Below the pieces are notes generated by a model, which saw nothing but the letters and a program-made list of their open reading frames with translations, ran no database searches and was not told the DNA's origin. DNA of 14,426 nucleotides from Azonexaceae bacterium (lineage in GTDB: Bacteria; Pseudomonadota; Gammaproteobacteria; Burkholderiales; Rhodocyclaceae), in assembly GCA_009469685.1 (NCBI GenBank), contig SSTA01000142.1:1-14426 (forward strand), in the 5' to 3' direction. Position numbers and translations under genes: made by a program. Shown here piece by piece: positions 1-7,930 of this stretch; the stretch's first letter is position 1, and each line of letters begins with the position of its first letter.

Positions 1-1433
<1,433 letters not shown>

Positions 1434-1445
1434 GGTCATTCCCCC

Positions 1446-3104
1446 TTACAGCGCCACGCGGCGGAAGTCCGCCAGCAGCTGGGCGATATACACGTTGAAG
1501 CGGGTCGCCAGGGCGCCGTCGATGACGCGGTGATCGGCGGTCAGCGACAGCGGCAGGGTCAGGCGCGGCACGAATTGCTTGCCGTCCCACACCGGCTTCA
1601 TCGCTGACTTGTTCACTCCCAGGATGGCCACTTCCGGCGCATTGACGATAGGCGCGAAGTAGGTGCCGCCGATGCCGCCCAGGCTGGAGATGGTGAAGCA
1701 CGCTCCGGACATGTCCGCCGGCTTCAGCTTGCCGTCGCGGGCCTGCTTGGCGAGGTCGCCGGATTCCTGGGCGAGTTCGAAGACGGACTTCTTGTCGGCG
1801 TTCTTGATCACCGGTACGACCAGGCCGTTCGGCGTGTCGGCCGCGAAACCGATGTTGAAGTACTTCTTCAGCACCAAGTTGTCACCATCCAGCGAAGCGT
1901 TGAATTCCGGATACTTCTGCAGTGCCTTGACGCAGGCCTTGATGATGAAGGCGAGCATGGTCAGCTTGGCGCCGCCGCCCTTCTCGTTTTCCTTGTTCAA
2001 CTGAACGCGGAAGGCTTCGAGATCGGTGATGTCGGCGTCTTCGTGATAGGTCACGGCGGGGATCATCACCCAGTTGCGGGACAGGTTCTGGCCGGAGATC
2101 TTCTTGATCCGCGAGAGGAGCTTGACCTCGACCTCGCCGAACTTGGCGAAATCGACCTTGGGCCAGGGCAGCAGGTCGAGGACGCCGCCGCCGGTGACGC
2201 CACCGGTGGCCGGGGCGACCGGGCCGGAGATGGCGCCGGACATCACGCCCTTGACGTACTTGGTGAGGTCTTCCTTGACGATGCGACCCTTGGGGCCGCT
2301 GGCGGCGACCTTGGACAGGTCGACCCCCAGTTCCCGGGCGTAGGCGCGGACCGAGGGCGAGGCGTGCACCTTGCTGCCGATGGGCAGGGCCGGCGCCAAG
2401 GCGGCGGGAGCGGCCACGGGTGCGGCAGGAGTTGGGGCAGGAGTTGGGGCGGGAGCCGCCGGGGCCGAGGCAGGCGCCGCGGTCGGTGCGGCCACGGCAG
2501 GAGCCGGTGCCGCGGATGCCGCAGCGCTACCGGATTCCACCTTGATCAACAGCGCGCCCTCGCTGACCTTGGAACCCAACTGGACCAGGACTTCCTTGAC
2601 CACGCCGGCGGCGGTGGAAGGCACGTCCATGGTCGCCTTGTCGGACTCCAGGGTGCAGATGGCGTCGTCCACCTTGACGGTATCGCCCACTTTGACGAAA
2701 AGATCGATGACCGGTACGTCTGAAAAGTCGCCGATGTCGGGCACCTTGACTTCGATCACGCCACCGCCAGCGGCGGGCGCGGCGGCAGGAGCAGCAGCGG
2801 GAGCGGGGGCTGGTGCGGCGGCAGCAGGTGCGGGAGCGGCGGGAGGGGCGGCGGTGGCTGCGGCACCGGATTCGACCTTGATCAGCAACGATCCTTCGCT
2901 GACCTTGGCCCCGACCTGCACCAGCACTTCCTTGACCACGCCGGCGACCGTGCTCGGCACGTCCATGGTGGCCTTGTCGGATTCCAGGGTGGCGATGGCA
3001 TCGTCGACCTTGATACTGTCGCCGACCTTGACGAAGAGGTCGATGACCGGCACGTCGGAAAAATCGCCGATATCGGGGACTTTGACTTCGATGAGTTGGC
3101 TCAT
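1446..3104 (-). CDS. aceF: Dihydrolipoyl acetyltransferase (PDH E2), two lipoyl domains
   Basis: Core acetyltransferase of the PDH complex; it passes the acetyl group from lipoamide to CoA. The 552 residues contain lipoyl domain 1 (about 1-80, Lys44), a flexible Ala/Pro linker (81-114), lipoyl domain 2 (about 116-192, Lys156), a longer Ala/Pro/Thr linker (193-243), the peripheral subunit-binding domain (about 247-286, containing SPSVRAYARELGVD), and the catalytic domain (about 310-552) with the active-site motif DHRVIDGA (His525, Asp529) near the C-terminus. Length and order fit a two-lipoyl proteobacterial E2; E. coli has three lipoyl domains. The ATG is preceded by GAGGGAGA just after the aceE stop, a 13-nt gap, so the two genes are surely cotranscribed. 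The two lipoyl domains differ at only about seven positions. Identification is firm. Confidence 0.98.
   Translation of the reverse strand: MSQLIEVKVPDIGDFSDVPVIDLFVKVGDSIKVDDAIATLESDKATMDVPSTVAGVVKEVLVQVGAKVSEGSLLIKVESGAAATAAPPAAPAPAAAAPAPAPAAAPAAAPAAGGGVIEVKVPDIGDFSDVPVIDLFVKVGDTVKVDDAICTLESDKATMDVPSTAAGVVKEVLVQLGSKVSEGALLIKVESGSAAASAAPAPAVAAPTAAPASAPAAPAPTPAPTPAAPVAAPAALAPALPIGSKVHASPSVRAYARELGVDLSKVAASGPKGRIVKEDLTKYVKGVMSGAISGPVAPATGGVTGGGVLDLLPWPKVDFAKFGEVEVKLLSRIKKISGQNLSRNWVMIPAVTYHEDADITDLEAFRVQLNKENEKGGGAKLTMLAFIIKACVKALQKYPEFNASLDGDNLVLKKYFNIGFAADTPNGLVVPVIKNADKKSVFELAQESGDLAKQARDGKLKPADMSGACFTISSLGGIGGTYFAPIVNAPEVAILGVNKSAMKPVWDGKQFVPRLTLPLSLTADHRVIDGALATRFNVYIAQLLADFRRVAL
2529..2765 (-). 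repeat. Lipoyl-domain coding module, copy 2 (in aceF)
   Basis: Encodes aceF residues 114-192. Compared with copy 1 it has about seven substitutions in about 76 residues. It shares CTLESDK and QLGSKVSEG with the lpdA copy, where copy 1 has ATLESDK and QVGAKVSEG. Confidence 0.85.
2865..3104 (-). repeat. Lipoyl-domain coding module, copy 1 (in aceF)
   Basis: Encodes aceF residues 1-80. Same orientation as copies 2 and 3. Most differences between the copies are conservative or synonymous, which fits recent duplication or continuing gene conversion. Confidence 0.85.
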
Positions 3105-3117
3105 GGTCGTCTCCCTC

Positions 3118-5793
3118 TTAGACCGACAGGGGATTCGGCTTGGCCGGATCCAGGTTGTACTTGACCAGGGCGGCGGCGACCTTTTCGCGCTCGATCTTGC
3201 CTTCGTCGGCCAGCGCCTTGAGGGCCGCCAGGGTCACCCAGTGGCGATCCACCTCGAAGTGGTGGCGCAACCTCTCGCGGGTATCGGAGCGGCCGAAGCC
3301 GTCGGTGCCCAGGGTGACATAGCTGCCCTTGACGTAGGGGCGGATCTGCTCGGCGAAGAGCTTGATGTAATCCGTCGCGGCAACCACCGGCCCTTCCGCG
3401 TCGGCGAGCATCTGTTCGACGTGCGATCGCTTGGGTGCTTCCAAGGGGTGGAGGAGGTTCCAGCGGGCCGTGCTCTGGCCGTCCCGGGCGAGTTCATTGA
3501 AGCTCGGGCAACCCCAGAGGTCGGCCTCGACGCCCCAGTCCTTCCGGAGCAGATCGGCAGCCGCAATGACCTCGCGGAAGATGGTCCCGGAGCCCAGCAG
3601 CTGGACGCGCAACTTTCCTTTGCCGCCGCTCTTGAAGCGGTACATGCCCTTGATGATGTCGGCCTCGGCGCCCTTCGGCATTTCCGGGTGCTCGTAGTTC
3701 TCGTTCATCACCGTGATGTAGTAGAAGACGTCCTCCTGCTCCTGGTGCATGCGGCGCAGGCCGTCCTGGGTAATGACGGCGACTTCGTACTGGAAAGTCG
3801 GGTCGTAGGAAACGCAGTTGGGGATGAGTTGCGAGAGGATCAGGCTGTGGCCGTCCTCGTGCTGCAGGCCTTCGCCGTTGAGGGTGGTGCGGCCGGCGGT
3901 GCCGCCGATCAGGAAGCCGCGGGCCCGTTGGTCACCGGCGGCCCAGCAGAGGTCGAGGACCCGCTGCAGGCCGAACATGGAGTAGCAGATATAGAAGGGG
4001 ATGGTCTGCACGCCATGGACCGAGTAGGCCGTGGCGGCGGCGATCCAGTCGCTCATGGCGCCGGCTTCGTTGATGCCTTCCTGCAAGACCTGGCCGCTCT
4101 TCGATTCCTTGTAGAACATGAGCTGGTCATGGTCTTCCGGAACGTAGTTCTGGCCTTCCTGGTTCCAGATGCCGACGGCGCGGAACATGCCTTCCATGCC
4201 GAAGGTGCGGGACTCGTCCGGAACGATGGGCACCACGTTCTTGCCGACCGCCTTGTCCTTCAGGAGCATGTTCATGATGCGGACGATGGCCATGGTCGTC
4301 GACAATTCGCGACCTTCGCCGGAAGCCTTCAAGAGGGCGTCGAACTTATCCAGGGCGGGCACGGCCAGGGGGTCGGCCTTGCGTCGGCGCTGGGGCAGGA
4401 AACCGCCGAGGTCCAGGCGGCGCTGGCGCATGTACTGGTATTCCGGCGAGTCCTCGGCGAACTTCAGGTAGGGCAGGGCGTCCAGTTGATCGTCGGGCAC
4501 CGGCAGGCCGAAGCGGTCGCGGAAGCGGCGCACCGCATCGTGGTCCAGCTTCTTCTGCTGGTGGGAGATGTTCATGGCCTCGCCGGCCTGGCCCATGCCG
4601 AAACCCTTGATGGTCTTGGCCAGGATCAGGGTCGGAGCGCCCTTGTGCTCAGTGGCGGCCTTGTAGGCGGCGAAGATCTTGAAGATGTCGTGGCCGCCGC
4701 GGTTCAATTGCCAGACCTCGTCGTCGGTCCAATCGGCGACCAGTGCCTTGAGTTCCGGCGTGTTGAAGAAGTATTCGCGGACGTAGGCGCCGTCCTTGGC
4801 CTTGAAGGTCTGGTACTCGCCGTCGACGCATTCCATCATGCGCTTCTTGAGGATGCCCTTCTTGTCGCGGGCGAAAAGGGCGTCCCAGTGGGTGCCCCAG
4901 ATCAGCTTGACGACGTTCCAGCCGGCGCCTCGGAATTCGGCTTCCAGTTCCTGGATGATCTTGCCGTTGCCGCGTACCGGCCCGTCCAGGCGCTGCAGGT
5001 TGCAGTTGATGACGAAGACCAGGTTGTCCAGCTTCTCGCGGCCGGCCATGCCGATGGCGCCCAGGGACTCGACCTCGTCGGTCTCGCCGTCGCCGAGGAA
5101 GGCCCAGACCTTGCGCTTTTCGGCCTTGGCCGCGTCGATCAGGCCGCGGGAGGCGAGGTACTTCATGAAGCGGGCCTGGTAGATGGCCTGGATCGGGCCC
5201 AGCCCCATGGAGACGGTGGGGAACTGCCAGAAATCCGGCATCAGCCAGGGATGGGGGTAGGAGGAGATGCCCTTGCCGCCGGTTTCCTGGCGGAAATTGT
5301 CCATCTGCTCTTCGGTCAGTCGCCCGAGCATGAAGGCGCGGGCATAGACGCCGGGCACCGAGTGGCCCTGGAAGAAGATCAGGTCGCCGTCGTGGTCGGC
5401 CGAGGGGGCGTGCCAGAAGTGCGAGAAGCCGACGTCGTAGAGGGCGGCCGCGGAGGCGAAGGAGGCGATGTGCCCGCCGACGTTGGTGTCCTTATTGGCG
5501 CGCACCACCATGGCCATGGCGTTCCAGCGGATATAGGAGTGGATCTTGATCTCCAGGTCCGCGTTGCCGGGGTATTTGGGCTGCTGGTCGGCGGGAATGG
5601 TGTTGATGTACTCGGTGTTGGCCGAGTAGGGAATATCGATGCCGTCTTCCCGGGCCTGAGCGATCAGAGTCTCGATCAGGTAATGGGCGCGGGCGGCGCC
5701 CTCCTGGGCAAGCACGCCTTCTAGCGCTTCGACCCATTCGCGGGTTTCTTGGGGGTCGGTGTCGGCGGCGGTGGCGGGGGGGTGGTCGGCCAT
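3118..5793 (-). CDS. aceE: Pyruvate dehydrogenase E1 component, homodimeric type
   Basis: Thiamine-diphosphate enzyme that decarboxylates pyruvate and reductively acetylates the lipoyl groups of AceF. At 891 residues it is close to the usual size of about 885-890 for the single-chain (alpha2) E1 of proteobacteria, so it is not the split alpha/beta type. Visible hallmarks are GGHIASFAS (His108), the ThDP/Mg motif starting GDGETDE (234-240) and ending in NCNLQRLDGP (263-272), and long conserved stretches such as YPHPWLMPDFWQFP (179-192). The ATG at 5793 has a good SD (GAGGAG, 7-nt spacer). It is the first gene of the aceE-aceF-lpdA operon and is transcribed away from mraZ. The leader carries a 10-bp dyad and a candidate promoter. 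Low-complexity His/Pro/Ala residues at the extreme N-terminus are normal for an exposed tail. Confidence 0.98.
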   Translation of the reverse strand: MADHPPATAADTDPQETREWVEALEGVLAQEGAARAHYLIETLIAQAREDGIDIPYSANTEYINTIPADQQPKYPGNADLEIKIHSYIRWNAMAMVVRANKDTNVGGHIASFASAAALYDVGFSHFWHAPSADHDGDLIFFQGHSVPGVYARAFMLGRLTEEQMDNFRQETGGKGISSYPHPWLMPDFWQFPTVSMGLGPIQAIYQARFMKYLASRGLIDAAKAEKRKVWAFLGDGETDEVESLGAIGMAGREKLDNLVFVINCNLQRLDGPVRGNGKIIQELEAEFRGAGWNVVKLIWGTHWDALFARDKKGILKKRMMECVDGEYQTFKAKDGAYVREYFFNTPELKALVADWTDDEVWQLNRGGHDIFKIFAAYKAATEHKGAPTLILAKTIKGFGMGQAGEAMNISHQQKKLDHDAVRRFRDRFGLPVPDDQLDALPYLKFAEDSPEYQYMRQRRLDLGGFLPQRRRKADPLAVPALDKFDALLKASGEGRELSTTMAIVRIMNMLLKDKAVGKNVVPIVPDESRTFGMEGMFRAVGIWNQEGQNYVPEDHDQLMFYKESKSGQVLQEGINEAGAMSDWIAAATAYSVHGVQTIPFYICYSMFGLQRVLDLCWAAGDQRARGFLIGGTAGRTTLNGEGLQHEDGHSLILSQLIPNCVSYDPTFQYEVAVITQDGLRRMHQEQEDVFYYITVMNENYEHPEMPKGAEADIIKGMYRFKSGGKGKLRVQLLGSGTIFREVIAAADLLRKDWGVEADLWGCPSFNELARDGQSTARWNLLHPLEAPKRSHVEQMLADAEGPVVAATDYIKLFAEQIRPYVKGSYVTLGTDGFGRSDTRERLRHHFEVDRHWVTLAALKALADEGKIEREKVAAALVKYNLDPAKPNPLSV

Positions 5794-5820
5794 GGTTCGT
5801 CTCCTCGTTTGAACTGGATT

Positions 5821-5845
5821 TTGTCGGGCCTGGTGGGCCCGACAA
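5821..5845 (-). promoter_or_regulatory. Perfect 10-bp inverted repeat in the aceE leader
   Basis: On the aceE strand, TTGTCGGGCC and GGCCCGACAA flank a 5-nt loop (CACCA). The dyad ends 27 nt before the aceE ATG and 14 nt before its SD, so it would form a stable hairpin in the leader RNA or serve as a palindromic operator. No U-tract follows on either strand, so it is not a standard intrinsic terminator. It does not match the E. coli PdhR operator (short ATTGGT/ACCAAT arms). The structure is seen directly; its function is unknown. Confidence 0.7.
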
Positions 5846-5897
5846 CTCTAACGCTTGGAGCTCCCGCCGGGTAGGTCTGGGGGATCCAATATTTCAC

Positions 5898-5926
5898 ATC
5901 GTAAAACATAACTTCACGATACGCAA
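5898..5926 (-). promoter_or_regulatory. Candidate sigma-70 promoter for aceE-aceF-lpdA
   Basis: Reading the minus strand, TTGCGT (5926-5921) and TACGAT (5903-5898) are separated by 17 nt. The -10 has 4 of 6 consensus bases and the -35 has 3 of 6. Transcription would start near 5891, giving a leader of about 98 nt that includes the dyad. The match is moderate, and other starts in the AT-rich stretch upstream are possible. Confidence 0.4.
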
Positions 5927-6006
5927 CTGTGGTTAACCCTTAGATCACTGCCCCGATCTGCCGGACGCGCGGGGTCATCGAATCCCCACTCATAACAAAC
6001 TACATT

Positions 6007-6059
6007 AAGTATTCATATTGCAGCCTTGATTTTTAATGGAAAAAATCCGCAGAATACTT
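6007..6059. repeat. Separated inverted repeat AAGTATTC/GAATACTT with an inner A/T stem
   Basis: AAGTATTC (6007-6014) and its exact complement GAATACTT (6052-6059) lie 37 nt apart in the AT-rich middle of the divergent region. Between them GATTTTT (6028-6034) and AAAAATC (6041-6047) form a second, nested 7-bp inverted repeat. It could be paired operator half-sites or a cruciform-prone element, or chance in AT-rich DNA. Confidence 0.4.
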
Positions 6060-6114
6060 CTCCAAAAAGTGCCGTAAGTCCTTGTCTTCACTGAAAAAAA
6101 TCATCGGATTGCCC

Positions 6115-6143
6115 TTGACTGCCCTCTTGGCGTGTTCTAAAGT
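6115..6143 (+). promoter_or_regulatory. Promoter of the mraZ/dcw operon (Pmra)
   Basis: TTGACT (-35, 6115-6120; 5 of 6 consensus) and TAAAGT (-10, 6138-6143; 4 of 6) are separated by exactly 17 nt. An A-tract (6094-6100) lies where an UP element would be. Transcription would start near 6150, leaving a leader of about 35 nt before the mraZ GTG. The -10 overlaps the first MraZ box, as expected for an autorepressed promoter. Confidence 0.75.
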
Positions 6144-6177
6144 GGGAAAACGTGTTTAAAAGTGGGTAACAAGGGGG
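6131..6177 (+). promoter_or_regulatory. MraZ-binding repeats (operator)
   Basis: Boxes recur every 10 bp: AAAGTGGGA (6139-6147), a weaker AACGTGTTT (6149-6157) and AAAGTGGGT (6159-6167). Looser members are GTGTT (6132-6136) and the GGGGG of the SD (6173-6177). Published MraZ sites are direct repeats of TGGGN spaced by 5 nt in E. coli and AAAGTG(T/G) boxes in mollicutes, and this array fits both. The repeats cover the -10, the start site and the leader, so binding by MraZ would block its own transcription. Assignment is by motif and position. Confidence 0.8.
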
Positions 6178-6184
6178 AGATCGG

Positions 6185-6631
6185 GTGTTCGAGGGTGCAG
6201 CGGCGTTAAGTCTGGATGCGAAAGGGCGCATGGCCATTCCGGCCCGCCACCGGGATTCGCTCCTGGCTGCCGGCGAAGGGGCTCTGGTCCTGACCGCCCA
6301 TCCCCACCGCTGTCTTCTCCTCTATCCGGCTCCGGCCTGGCAGCCCATCCGCGATCAGGTGCTGAAGGCCTCCAGCCTCGATCCCAAGTCAGCCTCGATC
6401 AAACGCGTGCTGGTCGGGAATGCCCGCACCGAGGAGCTCGATTCGGCGGGCCGCCTGCTGGTCGCTCCCGAACTTCGGTCTTACGCCAATCTGGAGAAGA
6501 CGGTCTATCTCGTCGGAATGGGGAGCCATTTCGAAATCTGGAGCGAGTCCGGCTGGCAGAAGCAAAACGATCTTGCCGCAGAGGCCTTGTCCGGTGACTT
6601 GCCGCCCGGGCTCGGAGACCTGGTGCTGTGA
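6185..6631 (+). CDS. mraZ: Transcriptional regulator MraZ
   Basis: DNA-binding regulator that heads most dcw clusters and represses its own operon; the family forms ring-shaped oligomers. At 148 residues it is the usual size. Two SpoVT/AbrB-like half-domains are visible, each with the signature loop: DAKGR at 11-15 (followed by MAIPARHR) and DSAGR at 86-90 (followed by LLVAPELR). The start is a GTG giving [11 protein letters not shown], supported by the SD GGGGGAGA (GGAG with a 5-nt spacer); no better start exists upstream. It sits behind a good promoter and a set of MraZ boxes, one of which merges into the SD. It is followed by a 94-nt gap and rsmH on the same strand. Identification is firm; the autoregulation is inferred from the boxes. 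Confidence 0.96.
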   Translation: MFEGAAALSLDAKGRMAIPARHRDSLLAAGEGALVLTAHPHRCLLLYPAPAWQPIRDQVLKASSLDPKSASIKRVLVGNARTEELDSAGRLLVAPELRSYANLEKTVYLVGMGSHFEIWSESGWQKQNDLAAEALSGDLPPGLGDLVL

Positions 6632-6725
6632 CCCGCCGGAACGTCCGCCCGGCTCACGGTCGCACAGGGGCTCGGCGGGAATGCGCGGCGACCATTTCCT
6701 TAGCGCTTTTGCCGGGAACGCGGCG
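6632..6725 (+). other. mraZ-rsmH spacer
   Basis: 94 nt with no separate gene. It is the only sizeable gap within the dcw cluster here. CCCGCCG (6632-6638) and CGGCGGG (6673-6679) could pair across 34 nt but there is no U-tract, so it is a weak stem at best. An in-frame ATG at 6681 gives an alternative rsmH start. Confidence 0.6.
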
Positions 6726-7646
6726 ATGAGCGCCCTGCACGTCAGCGTCCTTCTCGACGAAGCCGTCGACGCGCTAGCGGTCCGGCCGGACGGGGCCTAT
6801 ATCGACGCCACTTTCGGGCGTGGCGGTCATAGCCGCGCCATCCTTGCGCGGCTGGGAGACGGCGGGCGCCTGCTGGCCTTCGACCGCGATCCGCAGGCGA
6901 TTGTCGCCGGCGAGGCGATCAACGATCCGAGGTTTCGTCTCGTGCATGCTGCCTTTGGCGATCTGGCCGCGGGAGCGGCCGACGCTGGCTTCGGTTCGGT
7001 GGATGGTGTGCTGTTTGACGTAGGGGTGTCGTCGCCCCAAATCGACGACAAGGAGCGGGGGTTCAGCTTCCGCCACGATGCTCCCCTCGACATGCGGATG
7101 GACACCACCCGCGGCGAGACGGCGGCGGAATGGCTGGCGCGGGCCGAAGAGCGAGACATCGTTGAGGTGATAAAAAATTATGGCGAAGAACGGTTTGCTG
7201 TCCAGATTGCAAAGAAGGTTGTGGCTGCTCGGGGCGAACAACCTCTTGTCACAACAGGCCAGTTCGCGGCCCTTGTACGCTCGGCCGTGCGCACCCGTGA
7301 GCCAGGGCAGGACGCGGCGACGCGCAGCTTTCAAGCTCTACGGATTCATATCAATCAGGAACTCCGCCAGCTTGAGGTAGCGCTTCCTCAGGCCCGCGAC
7401 CTGCTGCGACCGGGAGGTCGCTTGGTGGTGATCGCCTTTCATTCCCTGGAGGACCGCATCGTCAAGCGTTTCCTGCGTGCGCAGGAAACGCCGGACGAGC
7501 TGCCCAAGAGGCTGCCGCTTCGGGCGGATCAGTTGCCGCAGCCACTTTTGCGGTCGATAGGTAAAGCTGTGCGGCCGTCGGAACGCGAGGTGGGCGCCAA
7601 TCCTCGGGCGCGAAGCGCGGTCATGCGCGTGGCGGAGAAACTCTGA
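6726..7646 (+). CDS. rsmH: 16S rRNA (cytosine(1402)-N4)-methyltransferase RsmH (MraW)
   Basis: SAM-dependent methyltransferase that modifies C1402 in the decoding centre of 16S rRNA. The 306 residues show [10 protein letters not shown] (5-14), the SAM-binding loop TFGRGGHS (29-36), AFDRDPQAI (51-59), [12 protein letters not shown] (97-108), [12 protein letters not shown] (115-126), [13 protein letters not shown] (201-213) and FHSLEDR (238-244), all typical of the family and in order. The ATG at 6726 was chosen because it puts six residues before SVLLDEAV, as is usual; its SD is weak (GGGAA, 7-nt spacer). The upstream ATG at 6681 would add 15 unconserved residues. The stop shares its A with the ftsL ATG (TGATG), so translation is probably coupled. 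A short AT-richer patch lies at about 7165-7260. Confidence 0.96.
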   Translation: MSALHVSVLLDEAVDALAVRPDGAYIDATFGRGGHSRAILARLGDGGRLLAFDRDPQAIVAGEAINDPRFRLVHAAFGDLAAGAADAGFGSVDGVLFDVGVSSPQIDDKERGFSFRHDAPLDMRMDTTRGETAAEWLARAEERDIVEVIKNYGEERFAVQIAKKVVAARGEQPLVTTGQFAALVRSAVRTREPGQDAATRSFQALRIHINQELRQLEVALPQARDLLRPGGRLVVIAFHSLEDRIVKRFLRAQETPDELPKRLPLRADQLPQPLLRSIGKAVRPSEREVGANPRARSAVMRVAEKL

Positions 7647-7930
7647 TGCTGCGCATCAACCTCTTCCTGCTGCTGGTCCTGGTGGTGTGCGCTTTGCTGG
7701 GAGTCACGGCCCAGCATCGGGCTCGCAAGCTCTTTCAGGATCTGGAATCGGAGCAGGAGCGGGCGCGCCAGCTGGACGTCGAATTCGGGCAGCTTCAGTT
7801 GGAAATGTCGACCTGGGCGACCCACCCTCGGGTCGAGCAGATCGCCCGGGAAAAGTTACGCATGCGCCAGCCCGATGCCTACGGCAAGGCGGCCGAACCG
7901 GCGGCTCCTTCCCGCGGAAGGAGGGGTTGA
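7646..7930 (+). CDS. ftsL: Cell division protein FtsL
   Basis: Small bitopic divisome protein that forms the FtsQ-FtsB-FtsL complex and helps activate septal peptidoglycan synthesis by FtsW-FtsI. The 94 residues comprise a very short cytoplasmic tail (MLRIN), one hydrophobic membrane segment (about 4-22, LFLLLVLVVCALLGV), then a periplasmic charged stretch with heptad-like spacing (about 24-56, RARKLFQDLESEQERARQLD) consistent with a coiled coil, and the conserved-looking HPRVEQIAREKLRM (about 60-73). Sequence is poorly conserved in this family, so the call rests on size, topology, the HPRVEQIAREKL element and its invariant place between rsmH and ftsI. Both ends overlap their neighbours by one base in TGATG junctions. 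Confidence 0.93.
   Translation: MLRINLFLLLVLVVCALLGVTAQHRARKLFQDLESEQERARQLDVEFGQLQLEMSTWATHPRVEQIAREKLRMRQPDAYGKAAEPAAPSRGRRG

Larger units (their letters stand above)
5794..6184. other. Divergent control region between the pdh operon and the dcw cluster
   Basis: 391 nt without a credible gene. The half near aceE is GC-rich with the leader dyad. The middle (about 5990-6110) is distinctly AT-rich with A and T tracts, and the right end holds the mraZ promoter and operator. Short palindromes GGAGCTCC (5857-5864) and GGTTAACC (5931-5938) are present with no assigned role. No tRNA, riboswitch or intrinsic terminator was recognised. Because the two operons diverge here, no terminator is expected. 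Confidence 0.85.

Noticed and set aside
2371..5724. 1117-residue plus-strand open frame antisense to aceF and aceE
   Set aside because: Its translation has no recognisable domain and is the complement of two well-conserved genes. Long stop-free antisense frames are common in GC-rich coding DNA.
5821..5845. Intrinsic terminator
   Set aside because: The stem is strong but no run of T follows on either strand, and it lies directly upstream of aceE where termination is not expected, except possibly as attenuation.
5721..5909. 62-residue minus-strand frame in the aceE leader, a possible leader peptide
   Set aside because: It begins upstream of the inferred transcription start, overlaps the start of aceE in another frame, has no SD that was recognised, and ends in a Pro/Thr-rich shadow of aceE.
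5928..6110. Replication origin in the AT-rich intergenic region
   Set aside because: Only one near-match to a DnaA box (TGTGGTTAA, one mismatch) was seen, with no cluster of boxes and no dnaA/dnaN or parAB neighbours.
6420..6725. Longer rsmH frame beginning inside mraZ
   Set aside because: The extra residues are out-of-frame mraZ sequence with no RsmH homology; the conserved N-terminus begins at 6726.
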